NCBI RefSeq assembly: GCF_025989125.1
Contig: NZ_JAPDNR010000001.1
Location: forward strand, 6,312,087 to 6,376,086
Length of the DNA stretch: 64,000 nucleotides
Direction: 5' to 3'
Source: Chitinophaga nivalis
Lineage (GTDB): Bacteria > Bacteroidota > Bacteroidia > Chitinophagales > Chitinophagaceae
Position 1 is the first letter of the stretch. Every line of letters begins with the position of its first letter. Shown here piece by piece: positions 9,275-18,451 of the stretch. Below the pieces are notes generated by a model that saw only the letters and a program-made list of their open reading frames with translations, ran no database searches and was not told the DNA's origin. The position numbers and the translations under genes are program-made.

Positions 9275-9443
9275 CTTATTTTTTTGATAACAGATTTTCC
9301 AACAACTACTAAAATTATAGGAAAGGATGTAAACCTCCATTTATAATGTACCGTTATTTATCAAGCTGTTGCTATAGCAAAGAGTAAGATACCAGGGGGG
9401 CGTGATGCGATGCTAAAAAAGGGGGAACGGGCAGGCATATACA

Positions 9444-9989
9444 TTATTTTGTGATTTCTATCGCACCAAATAAAACAGCTGCGCCGTATTTGTCATGTGC
9501 TTCCGCTTTTGACAAAAACCGGATGGTGGTAATATCAGCCGGCTTTATAAATGCCAGCGCCGCACGTCTTTCCTTGTACGACTCCGAAAAAATTTCATTC
9601 AGTATAATCGGGATTTTATAAGGCAATGTGTCGATAAAGTGGCCGACCTGTTCATACACATAGCGTTCTAATTTTGTATTGATGGTATTGGTGACGAAAA
9701 CTGAATCTGCCCGGCTGCCAGGCATGATCGCTGTGATGGTGGCTTTATCAAAGATCTTCCATTCTTTCGCCACTTCGAAAGTCCGGACATTCATTTCTAT
9801 ATGAATAACGCCATCTACAATTTTGAAATAGGAATAATCATGTCCCACTCCAGCATCTGCGGCCAGGATCAGGGGACCGGAAGACTTTAAAGGTATTCCA
9901 TTAACCGATTGACTATAGGCTACCACCCCATTATTCAACAGAAAAAAAATGATCACCCATAAACGGGTTTTCCAATATTGTAAGTACAT
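9444..9989 (-). CDS. Small secreted protein with a TonB-plug-like C-terminal motif
   Basis: About 181 residues from MYLQYWKTR, chosen because a signal peptide follows at once (LWVIIFFLLNNGVVAYSQ); an alternative Met lies 12 codons upstream. The last 30 residues (IRFLSKAEAHDKYGAAVLF, then GAIEITK) resemble the end of the plug domain of SusC-type receptors, where ASAxxxYGxxxxNGVIxITT is normal. Similar plug-like tails occur in Bacteroidota proteins that are not receptors. The remainder is not recognised. There is no barrel, so it is not a transporter. Function unknown. Confidence 0.65.
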   Translation of the reverse strand: MYLQYWKTRLWVIIFFLLNNGVVAYSQSVNGIPLKSSGPLILAADAGVGHDYSYFKIVDGVIHIEMNVRTFEVAKEWKIFDKATITAIMPGSRADSVFVTNTINTKLERYVYEQVGHFIDTLPYKIPIILNEIFSESYKERRAALAFIKPADITTIRFLSKAEAHDKYGAAVLFGAIEITK

Positions 9990-10196
9990 ATGATATGGTA
10001 TTATGTGATGGCGTGGAGCAACCATTTTTTATGCCCGGTTTGCTCCAACCTCATCCTACTAATCTCCTTTTATCTTTTAAATATGCAGCTTTATCTGATC
10101 TTAAATTATCGTGCATAACATTTCATTAACCAGTCCATAAACAGGATGTCCACTACCACCCGGGGAACGTCGCCAACGGCGCTCCTGTTCAACAAA

Positions 10197-10228
10197 AAAT
10201 GCAGTGCATCCGTTGATGCACTGCATTT
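10197..10228 (-). terminator. Intrinsic terminator behind the T9SS surface protein
   Basis: A 14-bp perfect stem (10197-10210 with 10215-10228; arm AAATGCAGTGCATC) and a 4-nt loop, followed on the minus strand by a run of six T. It lies 26 nt after the stop of the minus-strand gene ending at 10255. Confidence 0.85.
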
Positions 10229-10254
10229 GATACGTCACAAAAAATCAATCCATT

Positions 10255-12117
10255 TTATAGTTTTATCACTTGCTCCACTACGGTATCTTTTCCGGCAATA
10301 ACCCGGCAAAGATAAAGTCCCGATGGGATCCTGGAAACATCTACCGGAATCGTAAACGTACCCGGCAGCATGATTTCTTCTTTCACGGCAACAGGCTGGC
10401 TACCTTTGACAGGTATGAGTTGTATCAATACCCGGGCTTGTTGTTGTAATGTGAAGCGCACCGTGAGTTGTTCACTAAATGGATTCGGGAATACCCGCCA
10501 TTCTTTTATCAAACCTGCAGATTTACCGGTTTCTTCCAACGTGGATGCGGATGTCTGGCAACCGGGTCCCGGGCCAACCAGTACAAGAACAGCTTTACGG
10601 TTCTCACTCACACAGCCATTCTCATTCACGGCTTCTAAGTAAAAGACGATACTGAAAAGTGCCTTCGCCACTACCAGCGTATCCGCATATGAGTCCACTT
10701 GTCCCTCTTCTGGCTCAGTATACCACCGGTACTGCATACCAGGTACCTTCTTTGCACGTAATACAGCGGTACCACCCGGACAAACTTTGACGGTATCTTT
10801 TACGGCAGCAGGTGTCGGTGGTAATGGCAAAGGAGTGGTAGTTACCGCCCTCCGCGCACTGGTACATCCATCGTGGGTAGCACTGATATAGTAGGTAACT
10901 GGTGCCAGCGCGATGAATCCAAATATGGTACCGGTGAACAAGGGCTGTGTAGCCGTTGCGCTATTATACCACTTATACTCAGTATTATGATCAGGTGTTT
11001 CTATTTCCATTAAACCAGGCTCCCTGAAACAAGCATTGGTAAGGGTTACCACCGGTACCGGCGGCACAGGTTTCACCGTTACACTGACGGCGGATCGCTG
11101 GCTGGCGCAGCCCAATGCATTCACGGCCTCCGCATAATAAACGATATTAGCTGTAATCGGCGGCGTGAGGAAAGTCGCGCCAGTGAAAACAGGCGTGCCC
11201 CCCACTTCCGATGTATACCATTTAAAAATATTACCAGATCCTATACTGGCTCTTAAAGAAGTGCGGGCACCCTTACAAACTGCCAGTGTATCTCCCAACA
11301 CCAGCGGCGGAAGCGGCGCGTCCTTCACTTCTATCGGTACTTTTTTACGACTGCCTTCCGGACAGCCGGGTGCTGCTACGGTGGCTACATAATAAGCCCT
11401 GGAATTAAATAAAAACGGTGTCGTAAAATCAGCACCGGTAAAAACCGGCGTCGCGCTGGTATCACTATCGTACCAGTTAAACGTAGCGCCGGACGGTCCG
11501 GATGCCTGCAAGTAGGCCTTTGTAGCGCTGCATATACTTACCGGTTCATTGGCGACTACCGGTGGTGGAGACTGGCGGCCGGCATCGTGTATGTTGGCGG
11601 AACCGATTAATTGTACAACGGAAGTAAGGCGCACTTCCAGCTGGTTGTAGGGTTGCGTAGCCGCTATTTTTACCAGTGCTTTTTTGCCATCTCCCAGCTT
11701 TACCAACAGTGCAGGATCATTCAATGCCCTGCGATCATTATTGTACGTGCTATTCTGGTAGGTAGCTACCTGCACAGCAGCAATCTGATTTACATTGGCA
11801 GGAACCGCCGGAAAAGAAAGCGACAATACAATGGTATCCCCGGCTTTTCCGGAAAAAGGAAACACCAGGGTTTGTTGTACATACCCGCCCAATAATCCCA
11901 CCAGCACTTTCAGCTGGGAAAAAGTAGCGGCGTCATTATCCACCGCCAATTGCGGATCCGTAACGGTACATCCCACACAAAGTCCGTTTATACTAAAGGT
12001 CTGACTAACGGCTCTCTCACAGGCAGCAGACTGCGCCTGGACATAGTTATGAAAAACCAATAATCCCAGCAACAAAATGAATATTTTATGTCGGCATAAC
12101 GTAGTGAAACAATTCAT
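10255..12117 (-). CDS. T9SS-exported surface protein with Ig-like repeats
   Basis: 620 residues. A signal peptide (MNCFTTLCRHKIFILLLGLL...VQAQ) is followed by an N-terminal beta domain of about 170 residues starting CTVTDPQLAVDNDAATF. Four Ig-like domains follow, each with a Cys near its start and a line such as TPVFTGADFTTP and a YY strand (about 190-265, 270-350, 352-430, 432-515). The C-terminal 80 residues are a type A T9SS sorting domain (VFPNPFSEQLTVRF, then SGLYLCRVIAGKDTVVEQVI). It should be exported by the type IX machinery and anchored or released at the surface. It is a partial paralogue of the gene just upstream, sharing the DPQLAVDND segment and Ig-like unit, and the two are probably co-transcribed. 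Confidence 0.88.
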   Translation of the reverse strand: MNCFTTLCRHKIFILLLGLLVFHNYVQAQSAACERAVSQTFSINGLCVGCTVTDPQLAVDNDAATFSQLKVLVGLLGGYVQQTLVFPFSGKAGDTIVLSLSFPAVPANVNQIAAVQVATYQNSTYNNDRRALNDPALLVKLGDGKKALVKIAATQPYNQLEVRLTSVVQLIGSANIHDAGRQSPPPVVANEPVSICSATKAYLQASGPSGATFNWYDSDTSATPVFTGADFTTPFLFNSRAYYVATVAAPGCPEGSRKKVPIEVKDAPLPPLVLGDTLAVCKGARTSLRASIGSGNIFKWYTSEVGGTPVFTGATFLTPPITANIVYYAEAVNALGCASQRSAVSVTVKPVPPVPVVTLTNACFREPGLMEIETPDHNTEYKWYNSATATQPLFTGTIFGFIALAPVTYYISATHDGCTSARRAVTTTPLPLPPTPAAVKDTVKVCPGGTAVLRAKKVPGMQYRWYTEPEEGQVDSYADTLVVAKALFSIVFYLEAVNENGCVSENRKAVLVLVGPGPGCQTSASTLEETGKSAGLIKEWRVFPNPFSEQLTVRFTLQQQARVLIQLIPVKGSQPVAVKEEIMLPGTFTIPVDVSRIPSGLYLCRVIAGKDTVVEQVIKL

Positions 12118-12236
12118 ATCATGTAGTTTGATCGGATGAATAATTAGTTCGCTTGTATGATGTGTGTAGCCATCGCCTGGTTATCCGGCACCGGCAAACG
12201 CAGGTGATCGTTACCAGAGAATAGCTGCCGGAAATT

Positions 12237-14336
12237 TTATGGTAACGGCATAGGTGTACTATTAGCTGGCACTGTTGTAGTAGCGGGCTTCCCAGCCCCC
12301 TCACAGTTATAGGCAGCCGCCACTTTCAGCAGCAGAAAATCCTCCAACCCATTATTGCCATCCGAAATATCACCGTCTGTAGAATAGGAAAATCCGCCCA
12401 GTATCAGTTCACCCGGCACCGTGGTGGTTCTCAGAGAATACAACAGATCAGCCTTACTGCCTCCCAACGTATAGCTACTCCCCAACCGGCCGGTATAGCT
12501 GATTAATAAAACCAGGAAATCATCTTCTCCTTTATTACCCGTTTTAATATCGCCATCTGCAGAACGGGTATACCCTCCCAGCAACCAACCACCCTTGACC
12601 GATTGTACGGTCGTCAGTATATCATAACTGCTACCACCATAGGATTTTTCCCATTCTTTGTTGCCCTGCGCATCCGTTTTTACCACCCAGAAATCTTCTA
12701 ACCCTTTGTTACCGGTTGTTACGTCTCCATCTACAGACCGGGAGGTACCCGCCAGCAAATAGCCACCATCCTCCGTATACAACACCCGTTTGAGGATATC
12801 CGCAGCCCCGCCGCCAAAAGTTTTATTCCATTGCTTATTACCGTTGGCATCTATTTTAATGATCCAGTAATCTTCTGCGCCGTTATTACCATCTGTAATA
12901 TCGCCATTGAGCGAACGCGTATATCCTCCCAACAGATACCCCGAATCCGGGGTGGCAGCGATGGATGTCAGCACGTCCACATCATTGCCACCAAAAGTCT
13001 TATCCCATAGCTTTACACCACCAGTTCCCAGCCGTACAATCCAGATATCGGACTTACCATTGTTACCATCTGTCACATCCCCATTCGTAGACCAGGTAGT
13101 TCCACCCAATAAATAGCCTCCTTCCGGACTGGCTACCACGGCATTGATCCGGTCATTACCGGTACCGCCAAAAGTCTTATCCCACAGCTTATTGCCTGTA
13201 TTATCTACCCGTACAATCCAGGCATCTTCCCCGCCATTATTACCATCTGTTACATCCTTATCTGCGGATAAAGTATACCCTGTCAGCAGAAAACCATTAC
13301 CTGGTGCTTTTACGGCCGCGTGCAATACATCATTATCGCTACCGCCATACGTTTTATTCCATTTTTTAGTACCCGTGGAATCTGTTTTAACCACCAGAAA
13401 ATCCTGCTGGCCACTGTTGCCATCTGTCACGTCGCCATTCTGGGAAGTAGAAGTGCCGCAAAGCAGATACCCCACGTCGGTAGCAAGGCTTACATGATAC
13501 AGGTCATCCAGCCCGCTACCGCCGTATGTTTTGTTCCATGACTTTGTAAACGTTCCGGCAGTAGGTGAAACCGTAATATCTACTTTTGTTCGGGTATCTG
13601 TTGCACAACCATTGGTGGCATCTGTTGTTTCGGCGTAATAAGTTGTATTACCCAAAAGCTCCGGCGTGGTAAAGTCAGCGCCTGTATATAGCGGTATACC
13701 ACCTGTTGGCACTGTATACCATTTAAAAACGCTCTGTGCGGGTGCAATAGCATGTAAAGTAGTGTTCGTTCCCTCACATAACTTATCCGGTGTACTAACA
13801 GTGGGAAAAGCCCGGGAAAAATAAGCTGCTTTTATTGAAATAAGTTTATCGATATATGGATAGGGGCCTAACGCAATAATCACTTTATTGAATGATTCAG
13901 GAAATTGCCTGCGATAGATGGTGTAAGCATCCCCATCGAAGCGATTAAACCCTGTTATCAGAAGATTCTCCCGCTCAGTATCTCCATCGTAAATAAATAT
14001 GTGGGCTTCGACAAAATAAGAACTAGCAGCACCTCCACTGCCAATAATAATAAAAAGGCTATCACCGGGATGAGAACTTTCCGGAAAAGTTAAAATCAGT
14101 TTTGCTCCTGCGTTAGCCGATTTGAATAAAAATGAAGCGCCTGTAGACAAATCATTATCCACCGCCAATTGCGGATTGGTAATAGCGGTAGGTCCGCTGA
14201 CACTGGCGCTTGTAGCCCGCACACAATGCACAGGTTGCGACCGGGTAATCGACCCAAATAACAGTAATACGCTACACAGGGACAGTAAACGATATAGGTA
14301 CTGGAAAGATACCTTACGCGTAAAAGTAAAGTACAT
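12237..14336 (-). CDS. Surface protein with Ig-like domain and seven 58-residue beta-propeller-like repeats
   Basis: 699 residues. After a signal peptide (about 1-33, ending TRSQ) comes the same N-terminal module as in the next gene (ITNPQLAVDNDLSTGASFLF), one Ig-like domain (about 188-262) and then seven tandem repeats of 57-58 residues. Each repeat follows a pattern like KTFGGxxxDxL..GGYLLGGxT, then GDVTDGNNG and DxWIVKxDxxGN, as in long-chain beta-propeller surface proteins. No T9SS sorting domain is present before the stop; the protein ends in a Pro/Thr-rich stretch (TPMPLP). The same frame stays open for 30 more codons after the TAA (12144-12236) and ends HIIQAN, so the present stop may be a truncation (see findings). 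Function unknown; adhesion or glycan binding is a guess. Confidence 0.82.
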   Translation of the reverse strand: MYFTFTRKVSFQYLYRLLSLCSVLLLFGSITRSQPVHCVRATSASVSGPTAITNPQLAVDNDLSTGASFLFKSANAGAKLILTFPESSHPGDSLFIIIGSGGAASSYFVEAHIFIYDGDTERENLLITGFNRFDGDAYTIYRRQFPESFNKVIIALGPYPYIDKLISIKAAYFSRAFPTVSTPDKLCEGTNTTLHAIAPAQSVFKWYTVPTGGIPLYTGADFTTPELLGNTTYYAETTDATNGCATDTRTKVDITVSPTAGTFTKSWNKTYGGSGLDDLYHVSLATDVGYLLCGTSTSQNGDVTDGNSGQQDFLVVKTDSTGTKKWNKTYGGSDNDVLHAAVKAPGNGFLLTGYTLSADKDVTDGNNGGEDAWIVRVDNTGNKLWDKTFGGTGNDRINAVVASPEGGYLLGGTTWSTNGDVTDGNNGKSDIWIVRLGTGGVKLWDKTFGGNDVDVLTSIAATPDSGYLLGGYTRSLNGDITDGNNGAEDYWIIKIDANGNKQWNKTFGGGAADILKRVLYTEDGGYLLAGTSRSVDGDVTTGNKGLEDFWVVKTDAQGNKEWEKSYGGSSYDILTTVQSVKGGWLLGGYTRSADGDIKTGNKGEDDFLVLLISYTGRLGSSYTLGGSKADLLYSLRTTTVPGELILGGFSYSTDGDISDGNNGLEDFLLLKVAAAYNCEGAGKPATTTVPANSTPMPLP
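12320..13540 (-). repeat. Seven tandem coding repeats of about 174 nt
   Basis: Seven consecutive units inside the preceding gene, each about 57-58 codons, all with the core GDxTDGNNG and a preceding GGYLLGG-like strand. The middle four units are the most alike; the first and last are more diverged, as expected of an array that expanded from its centre. Confidence 0.8.
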
Positions 14337-14700
14337 GGTTAACAGATTAAATCATTATAAAAAACGGATCGCCAAGCTATAGGGTATATAAAGGGCACAA
14401 AACAAAATCAATAAGAAGGCTGATAAGTGAGTAAAATAGTGTTATAGGATTGCAGATGATTGTCTTGCGCAACAATATGTCTTATCTGACATCAAAATTA
14501 ATACACACATATGTGGCAGGAACGCAGGCCCATCAGCTAAAATAGCGCGCTGCATTGCTGTCGGACAACACCAGGTATAAAGCCTGTCTATGGCCATAAA
14601 ACCCACAGGATTCCTATAGAGAACAAAGACGCCGGTATATTTGTATTTCCTGCAAACCCTCCTTTCCTCCAATACCATTTTATCATGGAAATATTATCTT
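14337..14700. other. Divergent promoter region between a surface protein and the terpene synthase
   Basis: No convincing gene in 364 nt. The sequence separates the minus-strand surface protein operon from the plus-strand terpene synthase. The only clear signal is the -7 element listed at 14636-14643; no -7 element was recognised for the minus-strand operon. Confidence 0.6.
14636..14643 (+). promoter_or_regulatory. Bacteroidota -7 element of the terpene synthase gene
   Basis: TATATTTG matches the Bacteroidota -7 consensus TAnnTTTG exactly. Transcription would begin near 14650, giving a leader of about 50 nt. No good -33 TTTG was found at the expected distance. Confidence 0.5.
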
Positions 14701-15654
14701 ATGAACACTTCCACTACTATCCGGCTGGATTTTCCTTTTCCTTATCTGGTCAGTCCGCATATACATGCACTGGAAACTGAAATGAATCAGCAATTGCAAG
14801 CAGTACCCGGCCTCCACAAAAAACACCGGCAAAAACTGGCCGCCACCAGTGCAGCAGGATTTGCCTGCTATCTGTATCCGCATGCCGGCTATCAGCAGCT
14901 ACAACTTATCAGCAGGTATACCCTATGTATGTTTATCAATGATGACCATTATCATGACTATCCCCCGGATAAATTGTTACCGGTACACCAGAACTTTCAT
15001 CACGCCCTGCGCCAGGAAAGCTACCAGGCACATACTGCTACCGAAGCCGCCCTGTGTGAAATGCTGACAGCCATCGCCGCACAATCAAGGGCTCTGATGC
15101 CGGCCAACTGGCTCGATCAGCTGATAGCAAGTATCTTTGTATATCTTAATGGTACGCTGGCAGAAGCCCCTTATATTGAACAAACAGCGTTCATCCATTC
15201 AGCTGATTATCTGGCAGTGAGAAAAAAATCGGTGGGGGCAGCGCCTTATGTGACGCCTTTTATTGAACTCTCCCTAGGTATCGTATTACCGGAAGAAATA
15301 TGGCAACATCCGATCCTGCAGCAACTCATCAGCCTCACTACCGATATCCTTATTTACACCAATGATATCCTGTCTTATCCGCAGGAAAAAACACAAAAGA
15401 ACGAGGTGATGAACCTGGTACTGATATTACAACAGGAAGGAAAATCGGAAACAGCAGCGATCAGCGAAGTTGTGCAATTGCACCATACAGCCGTAGAAAA
15501 ATTTGTCGCGATCCGGCTCGCACTACCGGATTTCGGCGCCTATACCGCGATGGTAGCCAACTGCGTATGGGCCCTGGAGAAAGTGATGCTGGGCAACTAC
15601 CACTGGAGTTTTTATACCGGGCGTTATCTCACACCAGACATGCAACATCCATAA
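14701..15654 (+). CDS. Class I terpene synthase
   Basis: 317 residues from MNTSTTIRL; the frame opens 20 codons earlier, but the -7 element and family length favour this start. The metal-binding aspartate motif is DDHYHD (about 80-85, in CMFINDDHYHDYP). The pyrophosphate-sensor Arg is in YLAVRKKSVG, the NSE triad is NDILSYPQE (N, S and E as in NDxxSxxxE), and the C-terminal RY pair is in FYTGRYLTP. All residues needed for Mg-dependent ionisation of a prenyl diphosphate are present. Length and motifs are those of bacterial sesqui- and diterpene synthases; Chitinophaga pinensis is known to have active enzymes of this class, including a diterpene synthase. The product cannot be predicted. No prenyl transferase or P450 lies next to it, so it probably works alone on FPP or GGPP from primary metabolism. 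Confidence 0.93.
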   Translation: MNTSTTIRLDFPFPYLVSPHIHALETEMNQQLQAVPGLHKKHRQKLAATSAAGFACYLYPHAGYQQLQLISRYTLCMFINDDHYHDYPPDKLLPVHQNFHHALRQESYQAHTATEAALCEMLTAIAAQSRALMPANWLDQLIASIFVYLNGTLAEAPYIEQTAFIHSADYLAVRKKSVGAAPYVTPFIELSLGIVLPEEIWQHPILQQLISLTTDILIYTNDILSYPQEKTQKNEVMNLVLILQQEGKSETAAISEVVQLHHTAVEKFVAIRLALPDFGAYTAMVANCVWALEKVMLGNYHWSFYTGRYLTPDMQHP

Positions 15655-15806
15655 CTGGTTTATATTTTCATCTTATTACTACCACGAAAAAGTTGGTAAA
15701 ACCTGTTACCAGTTCTACCAACTACATGGCTTCGTTTAATCAACCGGGGTAAAATACGGTAACGATTATACGAAAATAATGATGGTTTCCTATTAACAAA
15801 CAGCGG

Positions 15807-16574
15807 TTACACCCGCTTCCTGTATGCCCTCACTGCAAAGGCATAAGCTACGAGCATAATACCGATACACCACGCCAGCGCCACCCATATTTCAATGCCT
15901 ACCGGCTGGTTGGACAGCAGGGCACGGATCGTTTCCACGATAGCCGTCACTGGCTGATTTTCGGCAAAGGCACGCACCGGCACCGGCATAGACGCCGTCG
16001 GCACAAACGCCGAGCTGATTAATGGCAGTAAGTGAATCGGATAGGCCACTGCCACGGCGCCATCCAACGATTTGGCGGATAGTCCGGCAATCGCCGCAAT
16101 CCAGGTTAAAGCCAATGTAAACAGGGCCAGTATACCCACCACGGCCAGCCATGATAACACCCCTGCCGGCGAACGGAAACCCATCACCAATGCTACCAGT
16201 ATGACTACAGCAATAGAAATGGCATTGGATACCAATGCCGTCAGCACATGCCCCCAGAGCGCAGCCGAACGCGCAATCGGCATGGAATTGAACCGCTCGA
16301 ATATGCCCCGTTGCACATCATTGAACAGGCGATAAGATACGTAGCCGATGCTATTGGCGATGGCAATCAGCAGGATTCCCGGCAGCAGGTAATTCACATA
16401 GTTATCGGTGCCGGTATGAATAGCGCCGCCTAATACATACACGAACAACAGCATCATGGCAATGGGCATAATCGTCACCGTAATGATGGTGTCCAGGCTG
16501 CGTAATACATGACGCATGGAACGTCCCAGCATCACGCACATATCACTGAAAAAGTATTGATTGATCGTTTCCAT
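15807..16574 (-). CDS. ABC-2 type transporter permease (DrrB-like)
   Basis: 255 residues from METINQYFF; the longer frame would overlap the ATPase gene, and this start lies 1 nt after the ATPase stop. Six membrane helices are apparent (for example IITVTIMPIAMMLLFVYVLG and LLPGILLIAIANSIGYVSY) together with the ABC-2 loop FNDVQRGIFERFNSMPIARS. The best fit is the DrrB type of exporter permease, which pairs with a single DrrA-like ATPase to export hydrophobic drugs or lipids. It is the last gene of a three-gene operon: XRE-pentapeptide regulator, ATPase, permease. Substrate unknown; resistance to an antibiotic is the family's usual role. Confidence 0.92.
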   Translation of the reverse strand: METINQYFFSDMCVMLGRSMRHVLRSLDTIITVTIMPIAMMLLFVYVLGGAIHTGTDNYVNYLLPGILLIAIANSIGYVSYRLFNDVQRGIFERFNSMPIARSAALWGHVLTALVSNAISIAVVILVALVMGFRSPAGVLSWLAVVGILALFTLALTWIAAIAGLSAKSLDGAVAVAYPIHLLPLISSAFVPTASMPVPVRAFAENQPVTAIVETIRALLSNQPVGIEIWVALAWCIGIMLVAYAFAVRAYRKRV

Positions 16575-16575
16575 T

Positions 16576-17343
16576 TTATTTGGTTGTTTTTTTACCGATG
16601 ATGGCGAGGAATATTTCTTCCAGGCCCGGCTGTTTTTCAATATATTCCATCTTTGCAGGTGGAAACAGTTGTTTCAGTTCCGCGAGTGTGCCACTCACAA
16701 TAATCTTTCCTTCATGCAGAATGGCAATCCGGTCGGCCAGTTGCTCCGCCTCTTCCAGGTATTGCGTAGTCAGAAATACGGTGGTGCCGTCGGCGGCCAG
16801 TTCCTTCACAATCTGCCAGAACTCCAGGCGTACTTCGGGATCAAGGCCGGTAGTTGGCTCGTCGAGGAAGATGAGCGGTGGTTTTCCCACCAGACTCATG
16901 GCAATATCCAGCCGGCGGCGCATACCGCCCGAATAAGTGGCTACCCTGCGGTCTGCGGCCTCGGTTAAACCGAAACGGTGCAGCAAATCAGTCGCCACCT
17001 GCCGCGCATCTTTCAGGTGCCGCAGCTGGGCGATCATCACCAGATTCTCCCGCCCGGTTAAAATCTCATCTACAGCGGCAAATTGTCCGGTCAGACTGAT
17101 CGATTGCCGCACCTGTTCGGGTTTTGAGGCCACGTTGTAACCGTTTACGATAACGTTTCCCTGGTCTTGTTGCAGCAACGTGGTGAGGATCCGTACAATG
17201 GTGGTCTTGCCGGCACCATTGGATCCGAGCAGGGCGAAAATACTGCCTGTCTTTACTTCGAAATCTACCCCTGTCAACACGGGTACTTTCTTATAGGATT
17301 TTTTTAGCCCCTGTACGGAGATAGCTATTTCATTTTGCGACAT
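16576..17343 (-). CDS. ABC transporter ATPase (DrrA-like)
   Basis: 255 residues. Walker A is LGSNGAGKTT (about 36-45), the signature motif is YSGGMRRRLDIAMS (about 139-152), Walker B is LIFLDEPTTGLD (about 158-169), and the H-loop position reads FLTTQYLEEAEQ, with Q in place of His as in DrrA proteins. It energises the permease whose gene starts 1 nt after its stop. It begins 14 nt after the stop of the XRE-pentapeptide gene, so the three genes form one operon. A drug or lipid exporter is likely. Confidence 0.95.
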   Translation of the reverse strand: MSQNEIAISVQGLKKSYKKVPVLTGVDFEVKTGSIFALLGSNGAGKTTIVRILTTLLQQDQGNVIVNGYNVASKPEQVRQSISLTGQFAAVDEILTGRENLVMIAQLRHLKDARQVATDLLHRFGLTEAADRRVATYSGGMRRRLDIAMSLVGKPPLIFLDEPTTGLDPEVRLEFWQIVKELAADGTTVFLTTQYLEEAEQLADRIAILHEGKIIVSGTLAELKQLFPPAKMEYIEKQPGLEEIFLAIIGKKTTK

Positions 17344-17357
17344 GTTGATGAACTCCT

Positions 17358-18383
17358 TTATGATGTTAACAATGTGATACCCGTTAAATCTGCTTTTCCG
17401 CTTTTCAGAAAAGCATACGTCAGTTTATCCACCTGACAGTTCATAAACCGGAGCTGCTTCATGCTCCTGCTTTTACCTTTGAAGAAGATATTTGTCAGGG
17501 TGGCGTTTTGGAAGGTGATATTGGAAAAGGCACAATCTTCAAAAGAGCAGTCAGCCCAGGCGCCATCAAAAACCAGATCCGCCAGCTGCATCTCCTGAAA
17601 AGCAGTACGATGCCACACAGCATTCGTCAGGTTGCTGTGCAGCAGGGAACCTGATTTAAAGACGGTATCGGTAAAATCGGCGCCGGAGAAATCGCCACCT
17701 TTGATATAGCTGCGTAAAAACTCCGTTGCCTGCAGGGAGCTATGCCTAAACTGGCTGTTGTCAAAGTGTGTGCGTACTACGTGGTTGCCACTGATATCGG
17801 CGCCGGAGAAATCCCCCTCTTTGATATGACAACTGGTAAAGGTGCTTCCTTTCAGGGAACAGTCTTTAAACAGGTTGTTATGGAAGTGGGAATACTGCAG
17901 GTGACTGTTGCTGATATCTGAACCGGAGAAGTCACAACTATCCACATGATTACTTTTCAATAGCAGTCCGGCCAGATCTGCCCCAATAAACTGGCAGCGC
18001 TGCAGGTTGGAACCACTGAATTTCTCCTGCAGGTGCTTCAACCCGGAAAAGTCTGCGTCCTGCCAGTTTCCCCCAGACATATCCCAGCTACGCTTTTGCG
18101 GGAGCTTTGCCGCCGGCGATTCAGCCCCTTCCTCCGCCCAGGAGGCAGCATCTGTACTGTCGGTGGTCGCAGACGAGAAGTTCTCTGAAAAATAGTTCAG
18201 GTCAACGCCCAGGATTTCCGCCAGCCGGTTTAAAGTAGTAATATCCGGTAACGATTCTCCCCGTTCCCACTTCCCGACTGCCTGGGCACTGATGAATAGT
18301 TGTTGTGCCAGCTGAGCCTGTGAAATATTAATTTTTTTTCGTGCTTCGGCAATCTTGTTGCCAATTGTTTTATGCGCTAACAT
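17358..18383 (-). CDS. XRE-family HTH regulator fused to a pentapeptide-repeat domain
   Basis: 341 residues. The N-terminal 70 residues are a Cro/C1-type helix-turn-helix (INISQAQLAQQLFISAQAVG, then KWERGESLPDITTLNRLAEI). A linker of about 30 residues follows, and then a long quadrilateral beta-helix of pentapeptide repeats (about 110-335; DFSGSDISNSHLQYSHFHN, GDFSGADISGNHVVRTHFDN, with a hydrophobic or aromatic residue every fifth position). Pentapeptide helices can mimic the shape and charge of duplex DNA, as in MfpA and Qnr proteins. Fused to an HTH and placed first in an ABC-exporter operon, it is probably the operon's regulator; ligand sensing by the repeat domain is inference. Three palindromic sites lie upstream of its start, with a near -7 element (GACCTTTG, minus strand) at 18414-18421. 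Confidence 0.88.
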   Translation of the reverse strand: MLAHKTIGNKIAEARKKINISQAQLAQQLFISAQAVGKWERGESLPDITTLNRLAEILGVDLNYFSENFSSATTDSTDAASWAEEGAESPAAKLPQKRSWDMSGGNWQDADFSGLKHLQEKFSGSNLQRCQFIGADLAGLLLKSNHVDSCDFSGSDISNSHLQYSHFHNNLFKDCSLKGSTFTSCHIKEGDFSGADISGNHVVRTHFDNSQFRHSSLQATEFLRSYIKGGDFSGADFTDTVFKSGSLLHSNLTNAVWHRTAFQEMQLADLVFDGAWADCSFEDCAFSNITFQNATLTNIFFKGKSRSMKQLRFMNCQVDKLTYAFLKSGKADLTGITLLTS

Positions 18384-18451
18384 AGCCTCGGTTTATTTTA
18401 TTTTTTGCTGTTACAAAGGTCTCTACCTTCCTGTTCCCGATCAAAAAAATG

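Noticed and set aside
12119..12304. A 61-codon frame at the end of the seven-repeat protein
   Set aside because: It overlaps the repeat gene in another frame and gives an Arg/Cys/Thr-rich sequence with no support; the in-frame tail at 12144-12236 is the more natural reading.
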